Below, in pieces: positions 21,349 to 31,010 of a DNA stretch of 64,000 bases. The position numbers and the translations under genes are program-made. Each line of letters opens with the position of its first letter. The stretch's first letter is position 1. A model generated the notes under the pieces. The model ran no database searches, had not been told where the DNA came from, and saw only the letters and a program-made list of their open reading frames with translations. This DNA comes from Campylobacterales bacterium (lineage in GTDB: Bacteria > Campylobacterota > Campylobacteria > Campylobacterales > Sulfurospirillaceae), in the NCBI GenBank assembly GCA_016930915.1, contig JAFGFU010000037.1:1-64000 (forward strand). The letters are read 5' to 3'.

Positions 21349-22484
21349 CCTCGCACCGAACTAGGAATGTTCACAACCCGATCTTCCAAATAAAGCGCAT
21401 TAGAAATATCCGCACATTGACACGTCTTAAACATTTCTAATTTATTCATGAGCGTCCAAATCAGGCGTGTCATAACACCATTGGCATTGGTATACTCCAA
21501 AAACGCATCCCTTTGCGCTTTATCTTCCAAAATAATCGCATTCAACCAATAGTTAGACGATGCCTCTTTAGGTTCTTTAATAAATGTAATTTTTTGTGAA
21601 GCGAAAAATGCTTCATAAATTTTGGCTAACGCCCTTTTATTCTCTAAAAAACCCTTTAATTGTTCAAGTTGCGCAACCAAAAGAGCCGCATTGAGATTAG
21701 GAAGACGATAGTTAAAGCCTATTTCATCATGCACAAATTCCCATTTATGTGGGATTTTAGCGGTTGTGGTGATATGTTTGGCCTTTTTAGCTAGAACCTC
21801 ATCATCGGTCACAATAACACCTCCCCCACCACTGGTGATGATTTTATTGCCATTGAAACTAAATGCGCCTACCTTACCAAAAGTACCTGTGTGTTTTCCT
21901 TGATAATAACTCCCTAAGCTTTCCGCCGCATCTTCGACTAAAGCGATATGCCAAGCCTCACAAATGACTTTTATCTCATCGATGCGACACGGATGTCCGA
22001 AGGTATGCATCGGCACACACGCCCTTATGACTTTACCTGTGGTTTTATTAAAGCATTGATTCTCTTTGATGTAAGCATTCTCTTCCAAAAAAGCACGCAA
22101 AGAATTAGGCGATAAGCCAAGAGTCTCTCTATCAACATCCACAAAAACAGGTTTTGCCCCGCAATAACTAATGGCATTGCACGTTGCAATAAAAGAAATC
22201 GGTTGCGTAAGCACCTCGTCATCTCTTTCTACACCCATTAATACTAAACTTACATGTAAAGCCGCCGTACCATTCACCGTGGCAATAGCGTACCTACTCC
22301 CTACGGTTTGCGCAAACTCTTTTTCAAAACGATCCACATACGCACCAACACTCGAAACAAAGGTAGAATCAATGCAATCCATCAGGTATTTTTTCTCATT
22401 GCCAACAAATAAAGGTGCATGCAAAGGGATAAACTCGTTCGTTGCAAATGTTTTTTGAATAAATCTAACGATATTTTTATACAT
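21345..22484 (-). CDS. LegC-family aminotransferase (DegT/DnrJ/EryC1)
   Basis: PLHAPLFVGNEKKYLMDCIDSTFVSSVGAYVDRFE; VNGTAALHVSLVLMG; FSFNGNKIITSGGGG. Confidence 0.9.
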   Translation of the reverse strand: MYKNIVRFIQKTFATNEFIPLHAPLFVGNEKKYLMDCIDSTFVSSVGAYVDRFEKEFAQTVGSRYAIATVNGTAALHVSLVLMGVERDDEVLTQPISFIATCNAISYCGAKPVFVDVDRETLGLSPNSLRAFLEENAYIKENQCFNKTTGKVIRACVPMHTFGHPCRIDEIKVICEAWHIALVEDAAESLGSYYQGKHTGTFGKVGAFSFNGNKIITSGGGGVIVTDDEVLAKKAKHITTTAKIPHKWEFVHDEIGFNYRLPNLNAALLVAQLEQLKGFLENKRALAKIYEAFFASQKITFIKEPKEASSNYWLNAIILEDKAQRDAFLEYTNANGVMTRLIWTLMNKLEMFKTCQCADISNALYLEDRVVNIPSSVRG

Positions 22485-23674
22485 TACATTTTCCCATCGA
22501 GGTATTTACCCGTCTCTTTGTGCCCAAAGTTTGGAATCATCTCATGAAACAAGCTTACAATCTCCTCTTTTTGCCAAAACTGAGCCTTTTTCATAGCTTC
22601 AATTCTATCTGTAAAAACGTTAAGCTTTTCTTCCTCAAAAAGTGGCTCATTTTTAATAATGCCAAGGTTTTTAAAACGATTCATATCTAGCATTTCATTT
22701 TCAGTAAAGAACTCTTCAAAATCTTTTTCCCCCGTAGTATCACTGCTCGTAAACAAGCAAGGCCATTTACCCTCTTTTGGAAGCATTTTAACCAGCGTTC
22801 TTGCTTCTTCTTCATCTTTACATGTCAAGGCTTCATAGCCTTGCTCTTTGAGGTATTTCACCGCAATTTCCGCAAAGGTTATCAAATGCAACTCTTCACT
22901 AAGTTTTGGGAAAAAGATATCACGGTTTTCACCAAAGATACAACTCATCAAACAAAGTTCCCCACTCTCTTGAGGCGTTACAAAATAGCGTTTAATGTCA
23001 TTGGGAGCGACTATAGGCTGAGATTTAGCAAGGCGCTGATTAAACCCATGAAGTAGTGAGCCATCACTAAAAGCAACATTGGCAAAACGTGCCGTTGAAA
23101 TAGGTATTTGAAGACTCTTACGCATTAAGAACATCTCCATAATGCGCTTGCTTGCTCCCATCATATTGACAGGATTTGCCGCTTTATCAGTGGAGACGCA
23201 AAAATATTTTTTAACCCCATTATTAATAGCTTGTTGCAGTGTTTTATCCGTATTAAAAATATTCACATCAATCATACGCATAAGGGTATATGGGTCTTTC
23301 TCGCTTCGAACATGTTTTAAAGCAGAGAGGTTTAACACATAGTCATACTTGCCATCGGCTTTGATAAACGCATCATACTCAATGCTTCCAATATCTAATG
23401 CAAACGTTTGGAAATCACCCTCAATATAACCCATGGAACTTCGTATATCACGCACCAATTCGACCATGTTGTTCTCGCTAATATCCACAACATGGAGTTT
23501 TTTAGGATTTCTTTTAAATATCTCTTTTGTTACTGCTTGACCAATACTTCCAGCCCCTCCAATCACCAAAAAAGAAGCATTAGAAACAATGTGCGCAAGC
23601 TCTGCTTCATGTTTTTGAATGTCATTACTAAAAAGCTCTTTTTCTCGACCAATAAGTTTTAAAATATTAGACAT
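22484..23674 (-). CDS. UDP-GlcNAc 4,6-dehydratase (LegB-like)
   Basis: FLVIGGAGSIGQAVTKEIF; NLSALKHVRSEKDPYTL; VSTDKAANPVNMMGASKRIMEMF. Confidence 0.9.
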   Translation of the reverse strand: MSNILKLIGREKELFSNDIQKHEAELAHIVSNASFLVIGGAGSIGQAVTKEIFKRNPKKLHVVDISENNMVELVRDIRSSMGYIEGDFQTFALDIGSIEYDAFIKADGKYDYVLNLSALKHVRSEKDPYTLMRMIDVNIFNTDKTLQQAINNGVKKYFCVSTDKAANPVNMMGASKRIMEMFLMRKSLQIPISTARFANVAFSDGSLLHGFNQRLAKSQPIVAPNDIKRYFVTPQESGELCLMSCIFGENRDIFFPKLSEELHLITFAEIAVKYLKEQGYEALTCKDEEEARTLVKMLPKEGKWPCLFTSSDTTGEKDFEEFFTENEMLDMNRFKNLGIIKNEPLFEEEKLNVFTDRIEAMKKAQFWQKEEIVSLFHEMIPNFGHKETGKYLDGKM

Positions 23675-24662
23675 GGCACTCTTCCTGTGATTTGTTAAAA
23701 CAAACAGTCCCTACTTCAAGTCCCGCTTTTTTGATAAAAGACTGAACAAACAAAGCACTCTCTTTTCTTTTTATTTTCATATCTTCTGGACAAATAGCAT
23801 ACGACTTTATTAGCGATTTATCAAATATTTTAGCTAAAGTAAAAACAGCCATGGAATAAAAAGAAACAACATACTTAGGTCGTATTTTTTGTTTCATAAA
23901 ATATAATTCAATGGGCATTGTATTTTCAAAAATTTGAAAATTATCATCTGCAAAAGCCTTTAATTTATCAGTGATAGTTTCAGCTCGATGTGGAATATAA
24001 ATAATCTTTTCACCTGAAAAACTATCTCTTATTACCTTTATATAATGCAAATAAGCTTCATCTGAAGTTAATCCTGCATTAACAAGGCATTGGCCTAATA
24101 CATACACTTCATTTGTATGGGTAAAATTTTTACATATTTTATTTTTTAAATGACTAAAACTATGATTAATAATCTCTTCTTCGCCAAGTTGCTCTAAATC
24201 AAAAATGGTAAAATAGCCAACAGGTTTTTTACGCTTAATATTAAGCCCTACCAACAAAAACCGCATATCTCTAAGAGAAAAACGCTGATTACCCCTTGAA
24301 AGCTCTGTGTGATAAGAAAGTGTACATGTCCCATCTTCAAATAAATAGGATTTTTCATACTCTAAATTCGCTAACAACAACTTTTGAAAACTACCTAAAT
24401 TTCCGAAAAATATAAAGTTATAACGATGTTTTTTGAGTTTTTTCGTTAAAGCAACATACCGAAAGTAATTTGACTTACTCGGTGGCATTTCTATAAGTTC
24501 TTCGTACTCGCACATAGAAAGCATTTCTCTCATCTGCACATTGTTTTTTTCTAAATGATTTTGCACAACTAAAAAAACATTATTTTTCAATTGAAAATGC
24601 GCAATAGCTTCATAGGCATTTAAAATTTGTAATGGTGAGCGAATAATAAATAAATTTTTCAT
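23667..24662 (-). CDS. glycosyltransferase family 52-like (sialyltransferase-like), candidate nonulosonate transferase
   Basis: N-terminus MKNLFIIRSPLQILNAYEAIAHF typical of GT52; EKIIYIPHRAET; directly follows the leg genes. Confidence 0.7.
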   Translation of the reverse strand: MKNLFIIRSPLQILNAYEAIAHFQLKNNVFLVVQNHLEKNNVQMREMLSMCEYEELIEMPPSKSNYFRYVALTKKLKKHRYNFIFFGNLGSFQKLLLANLEYEKSYLFEDGTCTLSYHTELSRGNQRFSLRDMRFLLVGLNIKRKKPVGYFTIFDLEQLGEEEIINHSFSHLKNKICKNFTHTNEVYVLGQCLVNAGLTSDEAYLHYIKVIRDSFSGEKIIYIPHRAETITDKLKAFADDNFQIFENTMPIELYFMKQKIRPKYVVSFYSMAVFTLAKIFDKSLIKSYAICPEDMKIKRKESALFVQSFIKKAGLEVGTVCFNKSQEECHV

Positions 24663-24665
24663 CCA

Positions 24666-25952
24666 TTAATCCTTTTCAATTTTCTCTTTTTGCTTTGGTA
24701 TTTCACTGCTTGCCAAAATAATTAAGCCTGTCATAAAAACAAAAAGTGTATTTCCAAATTGTCTAAACCAAAAATGCCTTGCTAAAAAGGCGACCATGAT
24801 AACTGTGATAAAAATAATGCTTAGCTCTTTCAACTCTTTATCGGGAATTTTCAATGCAAAAAGTCTATAAAAGAGATACACCATCAAGGCTAAGCCAATA
24901 AATCCAGATTGAACCAGTACCATCAGGTATTGATTGTCATAAAAATTAATTTCACAATGTTTAATAACATCCTGCGAAAAATTATACGGATTTTTTTCAA
25001 GGACACTTTGCGCCACAAGACGAAAATCTCCCATTCCAAAACCAATCAATGGGCTCTCTTTAATGGCTTCATAGGTAATGAGCCAATACGCACTACGAAG
25101 CCCCCATGACGAGTAAAATCTACCATCAAGAATGCCTTTTATATCACTGATTGCATGATTAGCTCTGACTTCAAAATGTGGTAAGAACTTATACGCTCCA
25201 GCAAAAATGCTCAGTGAAATAAATGAAAAAATAATCAAAGATTTCCACGAAAAACGAAAATGAACAATCACTGTAACAAGAAGTGCCGCTAAAAAAGCAA
25301 CCTGACCTGTCCTTCCATTGGATATAAAAAGATTAACCGTAACCGTTGTAAAGAAAAGCACAAAAAATAGTTTTTGAATGCGTGTGTAATGCTTACTAAA
25401 AATTCGATTGAGAAGCAGTAAAGATGTAAAGGCTAAAAACATACTGTATGTCATGTGCCCCATAAACGGATTGGGATCGTTGGGTAACTTTCCCTTTACA
25501 GCATAAATATCAAAGAAAATCAAATACGCACAGATTTCGCTGACCAACATCCCGTATAAAAATGAGCTAATAAGCGTAGTAATCCACTCTTTTTTAAAAG
25601 AGATTGCCATCACATAAATGACTAACCAATACGCATACATACGCATGAGGTTTAAGCCCTCTTCTATATCTTCTGAATACAAGAGGCTTACACATTGAGC
25701 AATTAAAAAAAGTGTTATAGCAATAAGGGCTGGAGAATTCCGTATCAGCGTCATTTTATGCTTCAAATTTCCCTGTAAAAACCATAAAATAGGAAGTGTG
25801 ACAATAAAAAAACTTACAATAGACCTTGATATTGGAAGGGCAAATGCAAAAAGGATAGCCCCAAAATAAAATAACTTTTCATATGTCACAGAACGGAACA
25901 TCTCTAAAAATTTTTCTTTGCTACCTAAAATCATTTTTGTCCTTATATTCAT
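24666..25952 (-). CDS. O-antigen ligase family protein (WaaL-like)
   Basis: Multiple TM segments; large central loop with LRSAYWLITYEAIKESPLIGFGMGDFR typical of Wzy_C. Confidence 0.85.
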   Translation of the reverse strand: MNIRTKMILGSKEKFLEMFRSVTYEKLFYFGAILFAFALPISRSIVSFFIVTLPILWFLQGNLKHKMTLIRNSPALIAITLFLIAQCVSLLYSEDIEEGLNLMRMYAYWLVIYVMAISFKKEWITTLISSFLYGMLVSEICAYLIFFDIYAVKGKLPNDPNPFMGHMTYSMFLAFTSLLLLNRIFSKHYTRIQKLFFVLFFTTVTVNLFISNGRTGQVAFLAALLVTVIVHFRFSWKSLIIFSFISLSIFAGAYKFLPHFEVRANHAISDIKGILDGRFYSSWGLRSAYWLITYEAIKESPLIGFGMGDFRLVAQSVLEKNPYNFSQDVIKHCEINFYDNQYLMVLVQSGFIGLALMVYLFYRLFALKIPDKELKELSIIFITVIMVAFLARHFWFRQFGNTLFVFMTGLIILASSEIPKQKEKIEKD

Positions 25953-25959
25953 TTTTTAC

Positions 25960-26667
25960 TTAAGCATTTGTTCCATGGTGTGATGCAAGCTCTCTTAGTG
26001 CTATTTTTAATCTCTCAAGCCCTTCTCCTTCCATACTACCACCTATTTTTTCTAACCACAAAGGATGAATATGCGACACTAAAACAGGCATCGTTTTGAT
26101 TCCAACAATACGTGCAACCACAAAACGGTGACGCCCGCTTTTAGACTTAATAATTTCTCCATTACGCCCAATGCTGACTTCTGGCATATCCTGCTCAATA
26201 TCCATACGATAGCCATTGGTATTTAAGCTATAAAAAAGTCCTAAAAGATACTTGTCAAAAAAAGCATCTAACTCTTTGAATGTTTTAATGGAACGTTTTT
26301 TATAACGCATTCCTTGTCCAAAATAACGCCCTAAAATAAGCTGAAGCGCTGCAAGTTTATACCATATACTTTTACGAAAATTATTTCTGTGCTTCCAAAG
26401 ATTTTCCATTCTTTTGTAACGACCAATTTTTTCAACGTTGATAACATGACAGTCCCAATTTCCGCTTGGAGAAAAAAGATGATCTAAATTTTTGAAAAAT
26501 TTTTCGCTTCGTTGCTTTCCAATAAAAAATCCTAACATTCTTACAAAAGAACGACTCATTAAAGAGGGATACCCATATGTATCTACTTTTTGAGGATCAA
26601 CACTGAGCACAAGTATCTCACCCAAGAGTGCTTGTACCTCTTTTGTTGTTACATGTAAAGATTTCAT
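25960..26667 (-). CDS. hypothetical protein with ParB/sulfiredoxin-like motif
   Basis: VSIGRNGEIIKSKSGRHRFVVARIVGIKTMPVLVSHIHPLW (G-x-HR-x-A type). Confidence 0.5.
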   Translation of the reverse strand: MKSLHVTTKEVQALLGEILVLSVDPQKVDTYGYPSLMSRSFVRMLGFFIGKQRSEKFFKNLDHLFSPSGNWDCHVINVEKIGRYKRMENLWKHRNNFRKSIWYKLAALQLILGRYFGQGMRYKKRSIKTFKELDAFFDKYLLGLFYSLNTNGYRMDIEQDMPEVSIGRNGEIIKSKSGRHRFVVARIVGIKTMPVLVSHIHPLWLEKIGGSMEGEGLERLKIALRELASHHGTNA

Positions 26668-27422
26668 CGGCTTTTTTTACTCCAAAAAGAAAGCACCTTA
26701 CCCCAAAAAGGAGTGTAGTGTTTTCCAAAATAGTGCTTCAAAAAAAGCGCTACTTCACGTTCATTGACTTCAATTCTTCGGATACAATGCATATCAAAAA
26801 AGGTTTTGGTAAGGTAAGAAATACGGCTAAGCCCTGCGTAATGCACTTTATCGGTATCGATAAGATACAATTTTTGTGCGCCACACTCTTCTTTCACTAA
26901 AAAATTATGCAAGACAATGTCCGTATGGCGAATATTTGCATCGTGCATTTTTTTAGTACACTCCGCCATAGACATAAACAGTTCTTCAAAAAAGCTCTCG
27001 TGGTTTACATAGAGTTCTTTCAACTCTTTGGCATCTTCAATCGCTTCAAAAATCGCAACACTTTTTTTATTCCATGGTAATGAAGCCATTGAAAAATACC
27101 CAATCGGCTTAGCCGTTGGAATGCCATTGCGATAGAGCATGGCGGAGCCTTCAAAACAGCGTTTTGCACCTGAGGAAAAAATATCTTTTAAACCAAGTTC
27201 TACTCTTCTTGCCCATTTTGCATGCTTAGATGCATGAAAGATTTTGACAAAATAGCGTTTAGAATGGTGAGAAACAATAAAAAGCTGGTGATTTTTTCTG
27301 CCAGTTGCAATAGATTTTTCAGCAATCCGTAAGAGCGTATCCTTTGAAACAGCATTAAAGACATATTCTAAAAGGGCATATTCTTCAGGGCTCACTGTTT
27401 CAAATGGAATAATTTTTGGCAA
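26664..27422 (-). CDS. lipopolysaccharide kinase-like protein
   Basis: CTKKMHDANIRHTDIVLHNFLVKEECGAQKLYLIDTDKVHY catalytic-loop pattern. Confidence 0.75.
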   Translation of the reverse strand: MPKIIPFETVSPEEYALLEYVFNAVSKDTLLRIAEKSIATGRKNHQLFIVSHHSKRYFVKIFHASKHAKWARRVELGLKDIFSSGAKRCFEGSAMLYRNGIPTAKPIGYFSMASLPWNKKSVAIFEAIEDAKELKELYVNHESFFEELFMSMAECTKKMHDANIRHTDIVLHNFLVKEECGAQKLYLIDTDKVHYAGLSRISYLTKTFFDMHCIRRIEVNEREVALFLKHYFGKHYTPFWGKVLSFWSKKSR

Positions 27423-27494
27423 ACAAACTCTTTTCTAGGGAGATTAAAAATGCCTGATTATACTGCGTTTTCGTATAAAAACCCCTGAAAAAAG

Positions 27495-28475
27495 TTACGA
27501 TAAGAGTGTTCGAGCCACCTTAATAATCTCTTCTACTTCAATCTCTCGAATGGAAAAATCCTCTTTATTGAGTTTTAAAGGATTGACCTCGCTCCTAGAT
27601 TTTACCACTTTGTTGATAGGTGTAATGTACACACGATTAATGGGAGTGGGACCAAAAATGGTGATAGAGGGAACATTAAGAGCCCATGCCATATGCGTAG
27701 GGCCTGTGTCATTCCCAATAAGCAAAGCACATTGAGAAATCACATATTTTAAAGCATCAAGTGAACCTCTTGGCAACACTTCTATGAACGCACTTTTCTC
27801 TTGCATCCACTGAGCCTTGCGATGCTCCTCTTCGCTTCCCCATACCACTAATATCTTCATTTCTAAAGCTTGGGCAATTTCCACAAACTTCTCTTTGGGA
27901 TAATTACGACTCTCCCATGTTGAACCAATGACAAACACTAAAAACCTTTCGGGTAGGTCTGCAACAACACTTTTACTCACCAAAAAAGGCTCTTTATTGA
28001 GGATGTCATACGTACTAACTTCAATACCCAAAGGTTCACACAGTACTCGTACATTTCGATCAATCGTATTTTCGTTATACGCAATCGAGACTTTTTTGGT
28101 GTAAAAAAAGGAAGCAATACCTTCTCGAATGGAGTCTTTATCAAAACCAGCAATCTCTTTTGCCCCGATAATCTTTGCAACCAATGCCGATTTTAAAAGC
28201 CCTTGCGCATCAATAATAAGGTCATAGTGATTTTTGGAATAGCTTTTTAAGAGACGATACTGAAAAAAGAGAGCACGCTTCTTTTTTTTCAGGGATTTCA
28301 GATTGACACATAAAACATTCTCTATATCAGGATTATTTTCTAAAACACCCCTAAATGCTTCTTCTACGACCCAGTCTATCTTCGCATACGGTAGGGCTTT
28401 TTTAATAAACTGTAGTGCCACCATCGCATGAATAATATCCCCCATTGCGGAGAGTTTGACAATGCAAATTCTCAT
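27495..28475 (-). CDS. waaC: lipopolysaccharide heptosyltransferase I (GT9)
   Basis: MRICIVKLSAMGDIIHAMVALQFIKKALPYAKIDWVVEE; IGNDTGPTHMAWALNVP. Confidence 0.94.
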   Translation of the reverse strand: MRICIVKLSAMGDIIHAMVALQFIKKALPYAKIDWVVEEAFRGVLENNPDIENVLCVNLKSLKKKKRALFFQYRLLKSYSKNHYDLIIDAQGLLKSALVAKIIGAKEIAGFDKDSIREGIASFFYTKKVSIAYNENTIDRNVRVLCEPLGIEVSTYDILNKEPFLVSKSVVADLPERFLVFVIGSTWESRNYPKEKFVEIAQALEMKILVVWGSEEEHRKAQWMQEKSAFIEVLPRGSLDALKYVISQCALLIGNDTGPTHMAWALNVPSITIFGPTPINRVYITPINKVVKSRSEVNPLKLNKEDFSIREIEVEEIIKVARTLLS

Positions 28476-29518
28476 CCTAAAACCTCAGCATACAATGCAT
28501 CATAGCGCTCAGCCATCTTTTCAGGTGAAAATAAATCCACATCCTGAAATGCACTCTCTATGAGTTGCTCTCGCAAGGTTTTATCCAAATAGAGTCTCTC
28601 AATAGACTCTGCCAATGCACTCACATCTTTAGGCGCAACCAAAAGACCATTTTTTTCATGGCAAATCACATCAGGAATTCCCCCCGCATTAGAAGCAACG
28701 ATGGGAACCTTTGCCTGCATGACATCCAGTAAAATAGAGCCTAAACCCTCACGAAGAGAAGGAAAAACAAACAGATCAAACGTGGCAATATAATCACCCA
28801 CATTGCTCACGAATCCCTCAAATGTGACATTTTTCAAAGATGAAGCTTGGGCTTTATAGGCCTCTTCATCCTTGCCTTTTCCTAAAAAGAGAAGGTGCAT
28901 ATTCGCATAACGAGGCAAAAGTTCTTTCATTGCCTCGATAAGATAGTATTGCCCTTTGTGGTCATTGTCCAACTCACCAATATTACCAATTACAAACTGA
29001 CCGCTAAATCGCTCTTTTATTTTTTCGACTTCACTTGGCACAACACTAAGCTTACTAAAAGCACTGGGGATAATACTCAAGTGTGCACGAGGCTCTATCT
29101 TTTTGACCTCTTCTAAAATGGCACGTGAAAGCACTACGGTTTTATGCGCATAACGGTACATTGCACGGGTAAAACCATTGTTTTTAATCGCATTATCCAC
29201 GCGTCTGGTGATGATATAAGGTGTTTTAAAAAAAAGATGTCCCAAAAAAGCAAATTGCGCTGCTTTGGTCTCATGGGCATGGACTAAAGCAGCCTTTTTA
29301 AGAAGGCTAAGCGAAAGCAGATAGGGTTTTTTCACCTCAATGATCACGACATTTTCAAGGGTAAGTGCGCTCACTTTTTTTGCCAATTCAGCATGCTTTC
29401 TGGTTAAAAGTGTTTGTGTGTAGCCTTTATGTGAGAGCTCTTGAAGCAAAAGCAAGGTCTGCCTCTCTCCACCTCTAAAGCCTTTGGCAAAGTTTACATG
29501 TAAAACGGTTTTAGACAT
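28472..29518 (-). CDS. glycosyltransferase family 1/4
   Basis: TVLHVNFAKGFRGGERQTLLLLQEL; FPSLREGLGSILLDVMQAKVPIVASNAGGIPDVI; start 29518 chosen because 29608 runs deep into the neighbour. Confidence 0.88.
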   Translation of the reverse strand: MSKTVLHVNFAKGFRGGERQTLLLLQELSHKGYTQTLLTRKHAELAKKVSALTLENVVIIEVKKPYLLSLSLLKKAALVHAHETKAAQFAFLGHLFFKTPYIITRRVDNAIKNNGFTRAMYRYAHKTVVLSRAILEEVKKIEPRAHLSIIPSAFSKLSVVPSEVEKIKERFSGQFVIGNIGELDNDHKGQYYLIEAMKELLPRYANMHLLFLGKGKDEEAYKAQASSLKNVTFEGFVSNVGDYIATFDLFVFPSLREGLGSILLDVMQAKVPIVASNAGGIPDVICHEKNGLLVAPKDVSALAESIERLYLDKTLREQLIESAFQDVDLFSPEKMAERYDALYAEVLG

Positions 29519-30434
29519 CTCTTTTTCGCCTCTTTCGAATGCCATACGCACTTTTATGTTCACCCTTCCAACGCCTGTGAAACCAAAACCACTCCTCAGG
29601 TTTTGCACGAATGACCACTTCCATCACATTTGCTTGGGCTTGTGTGGCTTCTAAAATATCCTTTTCCATATCATCCGTAATAGCAACTTCAATGGGTTCA
29701 TAAAAAGTGAGTGTATAGACTTTATGATCATCCGTGGAAATAAAAACGGGAACAATTAAGCCATTGACACGCCGTGCCATAATGCTAGCAGCTGGGGTAT
29801 GCCGTACGTCTTTACCAAAAAACTTCACAATAATCCCTGCACGTCGAGAGGTATTTTGATCCACCAAAAGACCAATATTGCGCCCCTCTTTGACGGCTTT
29901 GAGCATGGGACGCATCGCCCCTTTTTTATCAATCAGTTCAATATCAAGCTGTTCTCTGTTTTGACGCACAATGTGATTCATCATTGGTGAATCAAGCGGT
30001 CTGCCAATACCACTAAGAGCCCCATAGCGTGCGGCAAGGCTGAGGGGAACCAACTCCCAATTGCCATAATGTCCCGTTTGAAAAATAATAGGACGTTTAG
30101 ACTCAAGAGCACGCTTAATGATGTCTTCATTTTCAAAACGCACTTTCTTTAAAATCGCCTCTTTGGTGGTAGGATAATTACGCACAAAATCCGCCCCATT
30201 AAACGCAAGATTGCGATAGGTCTCTTTGATAATCGCTTTTTTTTGCGCTAAAGAGAGCGTATCTTCATAGGCAAGGTTAAGGTTTGTCATTATAATAAAG
30301 CGATGCTTGCTATCACACAGACGCACAATGTCTGCAATAAAAACTAACAAAGGGTCTAAAAGAGCTCTGGGTATAAATGTGACCAAAAATCTAAAGATAT
30401 GAAACAATACAAAATAAATTTTATCCATCAACAC
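29511..30434 (-). CDS. lipid A biosynthesis lauroyl acyltransferase (HtrB/LpxL-type)
   Basis: FQTGHYGNWELVPLSLAARYG (HxxxxE/D); NIGLLVDQNTSRRAGIIVKFFGKDVRHTPAASIMARR. Confidence 0.92.
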   Translation of the reverse strand: MLMDKIYFVLFHIFRFLVTFIPRALLDPLLVFIADIVRLCDSKHRFIIMTNLNLAYEDTLSLAQKKAIIKETYRNLAFNGADFVRNYPTTKEAILKKVRFENEDIIKRALESKRPIIFQTGHYGNWELVPLSLAARYGALSGIGRPLDSPMMNHIVRQNREQLDIELIDKKGAMRPMLKAVKEGRNIGLLVDQNTSRRAGIIVKFFGKDVRHTPAASIMARRVNGLIVPVFISTDDHKVYTLTFYEPIEVAITDDMEKDILEATQAQANVMEVVIRAKPEEWFWFHRRWKGEHKSAYGIRKRRKRDV

Positions 30435-30443
30435 TATTATTCT

Positions 30444-31010
30444 CTACTTAAAGGAATCATCAATGGCTTGGCAAATAATATGCCCTATCATGATGTGCAT
30501 CTCTTGAATGCGTGGCGTATCATCACTTGGAACGACAATATTAATGTCGCAAAATTCATCCATCACGCCACCATCACGTCCACTTAAACCTATCGTTTTA
30601 CACCCCATATTGCGTGCTAAACTTAAGGCTCGAATGACGTTTTTACTGTGTCCGCTGGTTGAAAAGCCGATTAAAAGGTCTCCCTCACGAGCGAGTGCTT
30701 CAACTTGTCTATCAAAAATGCGCTCAAATCCAAAGTCATTGCCCACAGCGGTGAGCACAGAGGTGTCTGTGGTTAAAGCAATGCCAGCAAGTCCTCTGCG
30801 TTCGGTTTTGTAGCGACCGCTAAGCTCCGCTGCAATGTGTTGCGCATCTGCGGCACTGCCACCATTGCCACAGAGTAAAATTTTATTGCCATTTTTCAGG
30901 GTTTCTGTGGCGATAATACACGCCGTATAAATATGATTTTGAAGGCTTTGTATGGTTTTTGCAATAACTTCTTGATGCGAGAGCATCTCATTTTGTATCA
31001 TGGTTATCAT
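30444..31010 (-). CDS. gmhA: sedoheptulose-7-phosphate isomerase
   Basis: ILLCGNGGSAADAQHIAAELSGRYKTERRGLAGIALTTDTSVLTAVGNDFGFERIF. Confidence 0.97.
   Translation of the reverse strand: MITMIQNEMLSHQEVIAKTIQSLQNHIYTACIIATETLKNGNKILLCGNGGSAADAQHIAAELSGRYKTERRGLAGIALTTDTSVLTAVGNDFGFERIFDRQVEALAREGDLLIGFSTSGHSKNVIRALSLARNMGCKTIGLSGRDGGVMDEFCDINIVVPSDDTPRIQEMHIMIGHIICQAIDDSFK

Noticed and set aside
24321-24330. TGTACATGTC in the GT52-like gene
   Set aside because: Shares only ACATGT and lacks both AT flanks, so it was not counted as a palindrome copy or near-match.
27423-27494. Possible regulatory element between the LPS kinase and waaC
   Set aside because: No clear hairpin, repeat or promoter that I could support.
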